From: Paramecium sonneborni
Lineage: Eukaryota; Ciliophora; Oligohymenophorea; Peniculida; Parameciidae
DNA length: 64,000 bases
Reading direction: 5' to 3'
NCBI GenBank assembly: GCA_905182985.1
Contig: CAJJDN010000088.1
Coordinates: 345,870-409,869, forward strand
Both the position numbers and the translations under genes were made by a program. Shown in pieces: positions 48,437 to 60,916 of this stretch (position 1 is the stretch's first letter; each line of letters starts with the position of its first letter). A model generated the notes under the pieces. It was not told the DNA's origin, did not search any database, and saw only the letters and a program-made list of their open reading frames with translations.

Positions 48437-49017
48437 ATTATAAATTAATCATTTTTCATTTATATTTTTATTTCTTTTCAGTTATTTGTAATTTCATTTA
48501 TTTTCAAGACATTTTTATTACTCTTCAAAATATTCTGAATCTCCAAGTCTGCTAAAAGCATATCTCATTGTTTATTATATAGTAAGTAGGTCAAGTTTTT
48601 TAAGTTTCAATATTTGATTCAGCCTCTATTGATTCTATCAATACAAATAATTTAATCTATTAAATACTTTACTTATGATATCATCAAATTTTTATTTTTT
48701 GTCTTTTTTTAATAGATTACCGATATTCAGAGTGTTTATTTTTTGTTGTCTCTTTGTACTTTGAATTAAAAGAAAGATTAGAACTTATTTTAAAGGATTA
48801 AAGCATGAAACACAGAAAGAGATATTTAGTTTTACTATTATTATAATGGATTTAATATAGAATGAGGATAAGAGACAATAAAAAAATTAGCAAAAGTTTA
48901 ATATAAGATAATTTTTAGTTTAATAATGAAAAAAGAAGTAGAATTGATTAGTTTGTATTTGATTTCAACGATTGAAAGTTCAAATTGAAACATTTAATAA
49001 ATATATATATAAAAATA
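48437..49017. other. Intergenic, upstream of two divergent genes
   Basis: Apart from the short minus-strand frame at 48494-48568 I see no gene. It holds the promoters of the small hypothetical gene and the MORN/calpain gene. Confidence 0.4.
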
Positions 49018-52000
49018 ATGAAAAGCACTAACAAAAAACTGTCGGCACAAGATGGAAAATTAATATATGAAGGAGATATAATAACTGATGATAAATCTAA
49101 AGCTGTTCTTTATGATGGTCCAGGATATTTATTCAACAATGAAACAAAATGTTTTTTCAAAGGAACTTGGAAGAGAGGTGAGAAAGTATGTGGAATTGAG
49201 ACTTTCCCAAATGGTGATGTTTATGAAGGATAATATAAAGATGGTGTATTTCATGGAAGAGGATTGCTTTATAATAATGTATAACTATACCCTGACAAAA
49301 AAGGGTAATACCTATATGATGGTTAATTTGAATAGGGACAAAAACATGGTTAGGGAAAAGAGTGTTATATCACAGGTGGTTGTTATGAAGGATCTTTTAA
49401 ATACAATCAGAAACATGGACATGGAAAATTAGTATTCTCTGATGGGTCTTAATATGTTGGGGATTTTTAGAGAGGTAGCTTTGATTTATTTTCTTTTAGG
49501 ATTACCTAATGGATTTGGAGTATAGATTGCATATTCTAAAGAAAGAATAGTGGCAACATTCCCTCCTCCTTATGATAATGAAAAAAGAAAGGAATTATAA
49601 AAAACTGAAGAAGTTATAGAGGATGAAGCAGATAAACAAAGATTAGAATTCTTGTATGAAGGTGATTTTGTAGATGGATATAAACATGGTATTGGAAGAT
49701 TATATTAACCTAATGGTTCTTATTATTATGCTTATTGGGAATATAATAAACCTGCTCGTGATTTTATTGAATATATTGCTGAAGGTCATAAATGGAGAAT
49801 TGTTAATGTGAAATAATTATAGACTGACCAAAGTATTAATTTCTTCAAGATTATTCGGGAAAATAGATCTGAATGGATATAGAAATATCCTATTAAAGGA
49901 AATAGTTATCCTCCAGCCGAATTAGATGGTTATAAAAGTCTTATTGATGAAAAAGGATTAAAGAGAGAAAATTTTGAAGATCCAGAATTTGATTTCTCTG
50001 AACAATCCTTTAATATCAAAGATGAAAATGACTAACCTATTGGAGCACCTATAGAATTTGAAAGAATATATACATCCAAATATTTTAAGAAGAAAGACTT
50101 CAAACTATTCACTAAAGAAATTTAACCTGGATATTTAAAATACTAAGAATAATATTGTTGTTAATAATTAACTGTTGTTTTAAATGCACTTACATTTCAT
50201 TCATATCTTTTTGCTAAAGTTTTTTCTAGAAAATATGAGGCTGAGTAATTATAATAATAAATAATTTAGAATTGGATTTTATTTTATTAAATTATTTTTG
50301 AAAAATGAATGGAAAGAATATATTGTGGATGATAGAATCCCTATATTTAGATCTGATAAAATGCCCATCTTTTCTAATTCTTAAGAATCTGAATTAGCTT
50401 GGGTAATCCTTTTTAAAGCATTTGCAAAATATAATTAATCATTCCAATATTTTTCTAATGATAAATTAATGAGAGCTGTTGAATATTTGACTTTACTTAC
50501 AGGTATGCCAACTGTTTAATTAAATGTTCCTAATGTTTTTGGAGATAATCAAGAATATTCTGAATAGGTAAAATATATTTCATATTTATTTTAGTAAAAA
50601 AAACTATGGAAAACCATGGCTCAAAAATATTAAAATACTAAAGTTAGAATTTGTTATTTACATAAAGATATAGAAGACCGTTTAAAATTACCAAAAAACA
50701 CAGCTTATTAAATTGTAGACTTACAAGAAACTTCATAAGGCAAAAGAGAGGAATCCTATTATCTACTTATACTGGCATCTAATTAAAAACTTGCTCTAAA
50801 ATAAGATATTACTAATTAAATTTCACTTGCTAGATAAAAATTATAAGAACGAAATCCATAAACTAGAGGTAATGATTCATACTTCTTCATGGATTATAAA
50901 GACTTTATTAAACATTTTCAATATGTTATCATGCTTTGTGCTACTAAATATCCTATCTAAAATTAATAATTGATTTAACCTGAAGAAAAAGACAAGCATA
51001 ATCATGAATTAAGATTCTTTTGTAAATTTAAAACCAACTTAGCATAGGATTGTTTAATTTGTATTACATAAGATCATTAAGAAAAATAAGAGGATTATAT
51101 AGTATAAGAAAGTATTTTTTTTAATTCTATTATTAGAAACATTTCCTGTAAGAATTGTACTTGCTAAAGAAAAAGATATTTTTACAAATAAAAATTAAGT
51201 TAAGAAGAAGGTCATTTCAAAATGGTAAGAATAAGCAACTCGTTCAAAATAAGAGAAAGAAAAAGATAAAAAAGAAGAAACTATGAAAATAGATATGAAA
51301 TATGCTTCCATATTTGAAACAAACACAGATAAAAAATAAGTTAAGCCTTATAAATATTGTTTTGGAAGAGGGTAATCTACAGATAAGATTTTATTTAAAG
51401 ATGCCTCTTTAGAAAGTGGAGATTATGTATTGTTTGTTTAGGTTGAAATTGGTGATAGTAAAGAATAATTTGATATTAAGAATATGAAATTTTGGATAAC
51501 AATCCATAGTCAGAAATTAATACAGATTTAAAGACTTGATTAACAAATTTAAGGGTTCTAAAAAGCAGTATATGAAAGTGCTATTGCAATAGCTGATAAA
51601 CATTCTTCAGATACTTAGAAAATCAAATATTTTCATAAGGGAGATCTTAGTGAATAAGAAAATGGAAGCAGCGATCTTGTAATTACACAATATTTTATAA
51701 AAAAAGAAGGAACTTATTTATAACATTTAAATAATAAAAGTACCAATAAAATTTGGAGATAAAAGTTATATTTTAAGTTGGATAACATGTAAATTATTGA
51801 TCATAGAGATTCTTAAAAATTAGATATTTGTTTATCCAAAAAATAAACAGCTTTAATCATAATTTAACAAGTTGGAGCAAAAAAATATAATTTAGAAGGA
51901 GGAGAAGGAATTTGTATTGTGGATTTATTAAATGATTAGAATGTAGAAGAGGAATAAGAAGCTAAAAATTAAGATGCAACTAGTGTTTAAGAGGATAATT

Positions 52001-52062
52001 AATAGAATTTTTAACAGACTACATCAAAACCAAAATTTGGAAGTCTACTTTTTAAAAAGTGA
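49018..52062 (+). CDS. MORN-repeat protein with degenerate calpain-like domain
   Basis: Predicted 979 aa with introns 49475-49499, 50245-50269, 50568-50594 and 51148-51175. Residues about 50-230 are MORN repeats (FPNGDVYEGQYKDGVFHGRG, YDGQFEQGQKHGQGK, YEGDFVDGYKHGIGR), which bind membranes. Residues about 360-600 follow the calpain core: EWKEYIVDDRIP matches the 'VDDRLP' strand and ELAWVILFKAFAKYNQSF the 'WVALLEKAYAK' helix. The 'GDCWF' cysteine site is changed to YCCQQLTVV, and the 'HAYSV' histidine site reads TAYQIVDL, so the Cys-His-Asn triad is not intact. A C2-like tail follows. Degenerate calpains are known in protists, where they act as scaffolds. The start at 49018 is the first ATG; an upstream TTG is not used. 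Confidence 0.75.
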
Positions 52063-52190
52063 TGGTTAATAAATATAATATATAAAAATTAAATTTTAAT
52101 ACAAAATTTAAAATAAATTTTAAAGAAATATTTTAGCGGTAATTCGAGAATTAATTTAAATTTCGAAATTTGACATAAAACACCTTTGAA

Positions 52191-53447
52191 ATGAATCTAT
52201 TTCCTTCAAGAAATCTTTTTTCAAACCCCAGTTCACCTTAAACTTTTGAACCTAATCCATGTAAGAAGTTATTTGTTGATCCTCCATTTACACCTGAGTT
52301 TTGCAATTAATTTAAATAGCCAATAAAACTTAAGGTAGCAGAGGGGATTGGAATAAACTAAAAAAATTAATTAGCTTTGAAAATTAAATAATAAAAAGCA
52401 TTATCAAATTAATATAATTAAATAAATTCACCTAGCACTCCAAAACGCATTGAAAACAATTTATAACAATCAACTGGAGAAAAGAAAAAACAAAACTAAC
52501 TTAATAAGATTATTAAAAAGAAAGTTATAAGAAGTTTGAATAAGTAATTTGAAGAAGAAGATGGGATTAAAAAAAGTAGATATTATGAAGAATATATTCA
52601 AGTAGATATTTTAGGAAGTGGTTATTTTGGATAAGTATATAAATGTAAAAATAGATTTACAAATTAAATTTGTGCTATAAAATGCACAAAAATTAAATAA
52701 AATAAATTGAATATAGATATGGTGAATGAATCTCAAGCTTTGGCATATTTAAATTCAAAAGGAGCATGTAAAAATCTAGTTAGATATTTTACATCTTGGT
52801 AAGAAGGAAATATGTTATATTTATTAATGGAATATTGTGATTATAGTGTTAGTTCAAGATAAGATTATGAAGAATTTGAAATAAAAAAGATATTAAAGGA
52901 TATAACAAATGGTTTGATATTTTTACATGAATAATAAATATCACATTTAGATATAAAACCAGAGAATATTCTTTATAGTAAAAAAGATGGTTAATACAAA
53001 TTAGCAGATTTAGGTTTGTCTAAAAAAATATAAAAACGCTAAGAAGATGTGAGTGTAGGAGACTTCAGATATATAGCAAAGGAATTACTTAATCAAACAG
53101 AAAAGTTAGATCTATGTAAAACAGATATATTTTCTTTGGGAGCAACTCTTTTTTAATTAATGACAAAAAAATAATTACCATCAAATGGTGAAGAATGGCA
53201 TCGGATAAGAGAAGGAATTTAAATTACTGATTTTCCTGCAAATATGTATTCATTAAGGTTAAGGAAGTTAATTTGTAGAATGATGCATTCTGATCCATTT
53301 TCTAGGATTAGTGCTCAAGAAATATTGGAAGATGAATACATTTATGTAAAAAAAGAAAATTACATTAAATGGGAAAAAATACGAGGTTTAATACTTAGAA
53401 AGTAACTAGATGAATGTTTAATTAAAAAAAGAAAGTATAGTATTTGA
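52191..53447 (+). CDS. WEE1-like protein kinase
   Basis: Intronless 418-aa frame. The N-terminal 140 residues are Ser/Pro/Gln/Lys-rich with several SP/TP sites (NPSSPQTF, SPSTPKR). The kinase core has ILGSGYFGQVYKCKN and AIKCTK. HLDIKPENILY is the WEE1/MYT1-style catalytic loop, with Leu-Asp where most kinases have Arg-Asp. It is followed by LADLGLS in place of DFG, as in WEE1. GDFRYIAKELL corresponds to the family's 'GDxRYxxxE'. WEE1 kinases phosphorylate the ATP-loop Tyr of CDK1 to delay division. The loop and DLG support WEE1 over generic Ser/Thr kinases. Confidence 0.85.
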
Positions 53448-53589
53448 TAGAATGCTTGATATTAATATTTTTATAAATTTTGTTATTTTATGCAAACTCA
53501 ATGTATTTTAGTTCAATAAGTTTATTCTGAATTATATGAAGAACAATATATACCTTCATCTTAGTTAGCTAATTAATAATTAATAATTT

Positions 53590-53850
53590 ATGATACCTTA
53601 AAGTAAAGCACAATAATCTAGATCTGGAATTCCTACTCAGAAATATTAATCCTAACTTCCTAAATGGTATAATTAGGAAGTCTATTTTTAAGTTGAGTAT
53701 AGAATAAGATTGCCTTAATAGTTAATTTTCTTGATATTCAAACCTGCCTTTTTTTTTGGTCTAATTTTTATATGCTTTGATATAAATTTGTATTTGTATC
53801 TCATAGAATTGTAAAGATTGTTATCAATTCTATTCTAATTGTTCATATGA
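53590..53850 (+). CDS. Small hypothetical protein with hydrophobic segment
   Basis: 86-aa ciliate-code frame, ATG to TGA. Polar N-terminus (MIPQSKAQQSRSGIPTQK), then one or two hydrophobic stretches (FLIFKPAFFFGLIFICF). It could be a single-pass membrane protein or chance. It lies between two better-supported genes on the same strand. Confidence 0.35.
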
Positions 53851-53901
53851 ATGGGAATATAATTCTTGATATTAAATTTATAATATTAATTATATTTAAC
53901 T

Positions 53902-54969
53902 ATGTTAGCTCCTCAATATATTTTAAGTAAATTTCAGGAATTCTTAGAAACATAGCTAGAAAATAAACCAAACAAAAATGAAGTAATAAAGAAATTAAGA
54001 GACTTTAATAGATATTTTGCTGCAAATAATTATAACATTAACAAAGGGTTTGAATATTTTTAGAACAATTAAAACAATATGCAATAATTAATGCCTATAC
54101 CAAAAATAATTATTGATAAGCTTTAAATACCAGAAACCACAATGTAACTAACTGGACAAGGTTTGTAGGGTTTATATTATGCGATTTTGATTGGATTGCA
54201 AAATAAGAAAGGATAATTTATTGCTGATGGAACAGCTTATTAACAATTAAATTAACTGATTAAAACAAATTAAATTAATTAAACTATAGGATTATGGTGT
54301 TTTACAGAAATAGCAACAGTTTTATTGAAAAATAGTATAAATCTAAATTTAAGTAACCATTTGCTTGAGAATGGTATATAAATTGGAGATTAGATTGATG
54401 TAAAAAATTTGTCTATTGGACAAAGTGCGCTGTTAGTTGATAATCTTAAATATGTTATAAATGTTGATATACAATAAATACTTTATTACAAACCAAATAA
54501 AACATTACATAGATTGGTATTACTAAATTCTAGTCTTCCTAATTGTATAAAGATAATGATAGAAAATGATATTTACTAAGATGTCTTATTGTTTTCTTTA
54601 TTCTAAGAAGAGTAAAGAAATTAATAGTTGATAAATTAATAAAAATATTCTCAACAGCAATATTATTCTCAATAATAATAATAATATATTTCATAATAGA
54701 ATACAAAATCATTGTCTCTTTAGTAATAAGTGAAGTTGCTTTTGGAAGAGATGAATTAATAGACAGAAACACTTATTGATTAAAATTAATTAAAGACTTT
54801 ATCTGAATATAAATCGTAGTAATTTGTTAAGTAAATGAAGAATTAAATATTATCAGAAGAGAAGAAAAAGTGTTTAAAATGTTAGTAGGAATTTAGCAGC
54901 GATGTTGGAAGCATAGCAGGATAAATTACAAGTTTTTGTATGAAATGTTTTAAAGAATTTTCAATTTGA
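53902..54969 (+). CDS. Hypothetical protein with C-terminal Cys-x2-Cys pairs
   Basis: Intronless 355-aa frame. It begins MLAPQYILSKFQEFLE. The middle part is compact and hydrophobic (GLQGLYYAILIGLQNKKG, LWCFTEIATVLLKNS). A Gln-rich stretch (YSQQQYYSQQQQQ) follows, then a C-terminal C-x2-C ... C-x2-C pair (CLKCQQEF ... FCMKCFKEF) that could bind zinc. No catalytic motif recognised. Confidence 0.6.
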
Positions 54970-55092
54970 AAATATATAATAGTCATTAATAATAATAGTA
55001 ATTTAGATATTTTAAATATTTTATGGCAGTATTTTTGTAATTTCTTTAATAAATACAATTAACTTATTGTAATTAATTGAGAAATTTAGTGT

Positions 55093-55876
55093 ATGGACAT
55101 CGATTAAGAAAAAGAATTTAACGAAGAAAATAATTAAATAATAGAAGAAGACATCAATTAAATCTAGAATGAAGTGCAAGATATCCAATTTTAATAAGTG
55201 AATGATAATTAAGAGATAGTAAAAGAAATGAAATTAATAATTAGAATAAAAAGGGTGAAATAAGAAGAGTACCAGTTCCTCCACATAGAGTAACACCTTT
55301 GAAAAACAATTGGGATAAAATACTAACAACGATAGTGGTATTTATTTTAAATAAAATAAAAAGGAAAACATGAAGTTATAAATAAGAATGAATACAAAAA
55401 AAAAGTGTGTTGAAATAAAAACATCATAATTTACAGAAGACAAGACTTCATTACAAAGAGGTGTAGATTTTTTGAAAGCATTTATGATGGGTAAAAAATA
55501 ATTATTAAACAATAATTAGGATTTGACATTGATGATTCAGTTGCTTTGTTAAGATTAGATGATTTATATGTAGAATCATTTGAAGTAAAGGATGGTACTA
55601 TATAATCAAAAATTAAAAGTTAAAACTTTACATGGTGACCATTTGTCAAGATGTATTGGCCGTATTTCTGGTGAAAAAGGAAAAACTAAATTTGCAACAG
55701 AGAATGCTACAAGAACAAGAATAGTTTTAGCAGATTAAAGAATACATATTCTTGGAAGCTATTCAAATATAAAGGCTGCAAGAGATGCAATTTGTGCTTT
55801 AATTTTAGGAAGTCCTCCAGGGAAAGTTTATTCATAATTAAAATCTCTTTGTAGAAAGTATGTGGAGAAAAGTTGA
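55093..55876 (+). CDS. PNO1: PNO1/Dim2, KH-domain ribosome biogenesis factor
   Basis: Predicted 225 aa with introns 55219-55244, 55338-55363, 55491-55519 and 55595-55619. After an acidic head, RRVPVPPHRVTPLKNNWDKI and GFDIDDSVALLRLDDLYVES match PNO1. The C-terminal KH-like domain has GRISGEKGKTKFATENATRT, RIVLADQRIHILGSY and the characteristic ALILGSPPGKVYSQLKSL end. PNO1 binds 20S pre-rRNA and the endonuclease NOB1 during 40S maturation. The acidic N-terminus is shorter than in animals. Its stop lies 21 bp from the stop of the convergent membrane-protein gene. Confidence 0.95.
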
Positions 55877-55897
55877 AATAATATTGGTTTATAATAA

Positions 55898-58734
55898 TCA
55901 TTATTATAATTTATACATTTTGTCACAAATAGAAGAATCTGGTAAAGTGTTTGTTTAGACAGTATGTCTTTACCAAAATTTAGATTCATCTTTCTTTTCC
56001 CAAAAGTGATTAATAGCTGTACTAGATTCTGGACCAATTCTACCATTCATACAGAAAGAGAGCCAGATAAGTAAATCAGGAGTAGTATCAATTTCAGTTT
56101 GTAGAGTATGAGGCATTTCATAAATTTATGGATAAGGATATTTTTTAGAATAAACTGAAATTTTTGCTTAAGATTTTTAAAATTCTACTATTTCTTATTG
56201 TAATTCTGCTTATAATTTAGCCACTAAAGATAACCCTTTGTTATTAACCACCTCTATAATATCAGAATTTATTGGGAGATGACGAACAAAGAAGATGTAA
56301 TTAAATTTTACAATCTTTTCTATAGTAATGACTCTTGAGATTTAATTTTAGCTTTTTGGATGAGAGGTGAATTTCATAAAAGAACATTCTGAAAAGAAAA
56401 AACCGATACTACATTGCAAATTTTTGTTAAGGAGAACATTTGCAGCTAATTCTAAATTTAGTTTTGGATTTTAATGCCAAAGTATCATCTTCATTTCTTA
56501 TTGATCATTTATTGATTTTACAAGTGGAATACGATATACATTTTATTTGAATGGCTTGAAATGATTAGACTAAATTAAAAATTATAGAGAGTACAATTAA
56601 ACAATTGAACATATATCCATCTTATTTAACTATGAGATTAAAGATTTATCTTTTATCTTTCATTTAGACATTGTATATGCTGATCATTCCTGTAGAATTA
56701 GTCTATACTATTCTTATAGGATAGTAAACATTGTGATTTAATTCTTAACATTTTTAGATATCTTAGTACATTGTAACAGTTGCTCCAACAATAGGTTCAA
56801 ATGTTTCAGCATCTGTCACAATAAGTGTAACTGATGTATATTATCCTAAAATTTCATCTTCACCTGTTTCATCAATAGTTTTGTGACTTTTTTTTAAAAG
56901 ATTAGGTGAAGGTAACTTAACAGTTCTAATTTGATCAAAATCTTTTTCTTAATATTCAATCACTTATTCAAAGAGAATTTCTTTTTCTTTGGTTGAGAAT
57001 TTGACAGAAGCCTCTTTATCTTAAGTATGACAAACATAAACTTTGGAATTTAACAAATGGTTAATAGGTCCTTCTAAACCTTCAAAACACAATTTATCAT
57101 TAGTTTCTTCTCCATGTAATCCTTATTAGAGTAGATATGGATCATAAGGATGATTACTAAAGATTGCTATTTCTTAATCTTAAAAAGTAGGCAATAATTA
57201 AAAGATTCCATTTTATGCTTCTAAACAAGCATGGAATCCCATTCTAGAACATTTAGCTTAACCTGCACAAGCATTATGATCAAAATGAACTTTAAATGTT
57301 TTATTATGTTAATCTCTAACTTCTTGGCATTATGATATAGATGATAATGTTGTTAATTCAGGAAAATATTTAGGTTCTAAATTGATTTAATCTTTATAAT
57401 TAAAATCAGGCATTTTTATTGGTACTTTTTCATTGTATTTAATAGATAAATAAATGCCAAGAATTATAGAAAATAATGCTAAAACAATCTACACAATATA
57501 TTAAGTTTAAGAATAAACAGATGGACCAGCTTTAATTACATTTGGTTCTTATAATGCTATATCAAAACAATGACCTGCTGCTATGAATCCTAAAAAAGCT
57601 GTTAAAATAGAATAGAAAAAATATTGCTTATAAAATAAGGTTCTTTCTTCACTCACTAAATAACAACAAGATAAATTCATGCAAGCTAATTGATTTCTTT
57701 TTTCTGAATTTTATTTATCAACTTCATTTTCCCATACTATTCCTACTTCATCTTATGAACAATACATATCAAAATAGTTACTACCTTAAATATTCACTGT
57801 TTTGTATTTAGCTGGACATCCTATAGAATCTATATATGACTATGAGAATGTTTAAATTGTTGATTTACAATCCTTTTTTAATTCTTATATGGATTGACTT
57901 GATGCATATAAGAAGTTTAATGAATTTGAAATCAAAAATACACTAGCCACCATTATTAAAAGGAAAGGTAAGAAATAGAATTTCACTTTTGGAAATACTT
58001 CCTGTTATATTGATCTTTATTCAATCAATGTAAATAATGAAAATATTAAACCTATCAAACAAGTCCAAAAAATTGATGTATGTGCTCCTTTAGCATTCTC
58101 CATACTTTCTTTATCAACTAACCCACCTAATTTTGATGGTAAATAATTTGTATCTCCTATTGTAATACAACACATAAAAATAAATCTTGTTAATATTAAT
58201 TTATAATCTTACATTGTCAAAAACCAACCTAATAAAGATGGCAAATGCATTGCTTAAAATTCTAAATGATATGATACTTTAGCATAATATGCCAAAAGTA
58301 CTAAATCTACTATTATTAGTATTAATTAGGATAACACAATTATAAAAGCTTCTTTCTATGCTGTATTTACTGGAACTCCTTAAGCAGCCATTAAAGCCCA
58401 AGAATACCCTTCATTCTCTAAAATTCCAAAAAAACAACTTGCATATAATGCTATTAACATGAAACTTATAACATAAATCAAACCCTCAATATGCCAAGCT
58501 TATAAAGGCATTTATTCATCTGTTTTATCCTAAAATTTAAATTTTATGTTTTACTTTCTTATAAAAATTATATCCTTTATGACTCCAATACAAAACTACT
58601 AAACTGATCAAGAGTAAAAATATACTAGTGATTCCCAATATTATTTGTGGTTTATTCAAAGAAAAAAGTGTAAATGGTATTATTATTTACCATATTGACA
58701 CTAAAGTAGCACCAGCAGATGCCCAAGATAACAT
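55898..58734 (-). CDS. Large multi-pass membrane protein with Cna-B/carboxypeptidase-regulatory-like fold
   Basis: Predicted 920 aa with introns 58530-58554, 56570-56594 and 56389-56412. The N-terminal half has about eight hydrophobic helices (ISLVVLYWS, YVISFMLIALYASCFFG, SIFWTCLIGLIFSLF, FYFLPFLLIMVASVFLI, YSILTAFLGFIAAG). A cysteine-rich extramembrane part follows. Then comes a beta-sandwich-like stretch, VTLIVTDAETFEPIVGATV ... TNSTGMISIYNV ... NLIVKQDGY, the usual 'A.V.....TD..G.......' pattern of Cna-B or carboxypeptidase regulatory domains. The C-terminal 230 residues are unassigned. A receptor or surface protein is possible. The start at 58734 is the first in-frame ATG; a more upstream exon cannot be excluded. 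Confidence 0.7.
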
Positions 58735-59068
58735 ATCAAAATGATAAATCTATTCATTTTATATCTAAATTCACTTACTTTCTCTTACTTAGTGAGTTGA
58801 ATCCCTTTTTAAATGATAGGAGTTTCCTCTTGTTGTTTTGATAAATTCATTAATATAATTCAAATAATAAAAAGTTTATTTTTTAAACAGTCAGTTTTTT
58901 TTTATTTTTTATCATTGTTGATAATGCAAGTAATCACAATTGTTTTTATTTTTTTTCTAAATTCTATTATATCAAACTTAACATATACTATAATTCAATT
59001 CTATATGAGGTGCATTATATATCATGTAAACATAATTTTATTAAATTTCTAATTAACAGTTAATTTTT
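58735..59068. promoter_or_regulatory. Divergent promoter region
   Basis: 334 bp between the ATGs of the membrane-protein gene (minus) and the EF-hand gene (plus). T-rich on the plus strand. No gene seen. Confidence 0.45.
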
Positions 59069-60617
59069 ATGATTCGATTTGGAAAATCACCTCAACATAT
59101 TTAAAAGAACCCAAAAAAACCAGATAATTTAGAGATTCTTACACTATTAGATAATTGCACTTGTACATATTATAATTCAATTTAGTAATCTTTAAGGATG
59201 ATAGAATAGTATTAAGAAATATGGTTAAAGATGGCAATCAAGATGTCATAGCAATACTGAACCATTATAAAAAGGGTAATAATTTTAAAGATTTATCAAC
59301 TGATCTAAGAAAATATCTTAGAAAAAAGGGAGATAAAGAAAATGAAAAAGTTCTTACTTGTTAATCTCCAACATCCAACAGAATTTAAAAAGCTTAACAA
59401 TTATAACTTTAACCTTTGTAAAATAGTCAAAAGAAATCATGTCCTGATTTATGGAAACCTGCTGAATAATTATCCCCAAAAACAATAAATTTGGGTAAAA
59501 CTAATTAATTTGCCAATGATGTATAATTTTCAGAAATTGTACTTTCAGATAGAAATTAAAATGAATCAAAAGAGATTATTTAAACTAACATTTCTCAATA
59601 ATATGCATTTCATCAACCCACTCTTATTTAACTAGATAATTCTTAAACTATTCAATAGAGCAGTTAATTATAAAATAGTTAATAACATCAAGTTTAAGAT
59701 TAGGATATTGATATTCATGAAGAAGATGATATACAATCTGAATCATCAAACGAAAGTATTTTAAATCAAATCTCTTAACCTCCTCCAATAATCTAAGATA
59801 CAACTCCAAAAAATGAAATCAAACCATCTTAATTATTTTAAAGTGGACATTCAACATATCTATAAATTAATACTGCTTAATCTTATCTTTAACCAATATT
59901 AGCAATCTAAGACAAATCACAAAACCTTCTTAAATTATAAGAAACAGAAAATAAAATTGTAGTAAGTGATTCTCAAAAATACTACAGTTTTTTCAATTAC
60001 TAAGATTATTAAAAAGTAGCTTAACCATAATATAAACATTTATTCACACATTGGTCATCCTTATTGCATAAATTAGATAGACCTGAATTTGTACCAAATT
60101 AAAGAGTAGTACCTTATATAAATGCTACTCCTGAATAAATATTTACAATTCTCTTTCCTAATTCTGGGAGAGTTAAAATTAGTTATTTTGCATTTGAGAA
60201 TTAATTGAAACATAATTTATTATAAATAGATAGAGATTCCTTGTTTAAAGAATTGGATAAAGATTAAGATGATTGGATAAATTATAGAGAAACTGGTGTT
60301 ATTTTAGAAGGATTATGTTTATAAGTAGAATAACCAAAGAATTGTGTTAAAGTAATTTTTGAAACATTGAAAGCTTAACCAACTATTCCAAACACATTAA
60401 CACTTTCAGATCTAGAACTATTTGAAAAAAAAACAGACTTTTAGTTTGCAAGATAGTATAGATTTTATTTTTATTATTAAGATTAATGTAAGAAGTAGAT
60501 GGAAATCAAAAAGGACATCTTACTTATTGGGATTTATACATGCATCGTGACATATATCTTATGGAAAGATTATGTTAAATAGTTTCATCTATTACAGGAG
60601 CCACTCATAAACATTGA
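59069..60617 (+). CDS. EF-hand calcium-binding protein with long Gln-rich region
   Basis: Predicted 499 aa with introns 59163-59185 and 60456-60481. Residues about 1-90 are basic and helical (LRKYLRKKGDKENEK). About 100-330 is Gln/Ser/Asn low complexity. Near residue 400 LFKELDKDQDDWINYRE is a canonical EF-hand loop (D-x-D-x-D-x-W-I-x-x-x-E). The last 45 residues (QEVDGNQKGHLTYWDLY) form a second, imperfect loop that pairs with it across the second intron. Two EF-hands at the C-terminus suggest calcium control of the rest. Partner unknown. Confidence 0.7.
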
Positions 60618-60916
60618 TGACTTTAAAGTTATTATTAATATTTAAAATTTAATATATTATTTCACTCTAAGTAAATGTGTGGTGTGTTTTCAAATACATT
60701 ATTTTAAAAGTCAAAAATTATTAATTTTAAAAATTAAAACTTACATTTTTATAAAGACAAACTTCAAAGGGAATATAGAATCTAGAATTTAAAAATGAAT
60801 CAAACTACTTAAATTAATAAAAATATTATAAAATATCGATAAAAATCCTGATATGGTGTATTGGCAGTTATGGCTATTAACCAAACTTTAAATGATAATA
60901 TTGGCTTATTAGATAT
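60618..60916. other. Convergent intergenic region
   Basis: Between the stops of the EF-hand gene (plus) and the coiled-coil gene (minus). No gene seen; by chance there are few TGA triplets, so frames run through it. Confidence 0.45.

Noticed and set aside
55898..56663. Separate small gene downstream of the membrane-protein gene, starting at ATG 56663
   Set aside because: The frame is continuous with the upstream coding sequence, including across the beta-sandwich domain, so it is one gene.
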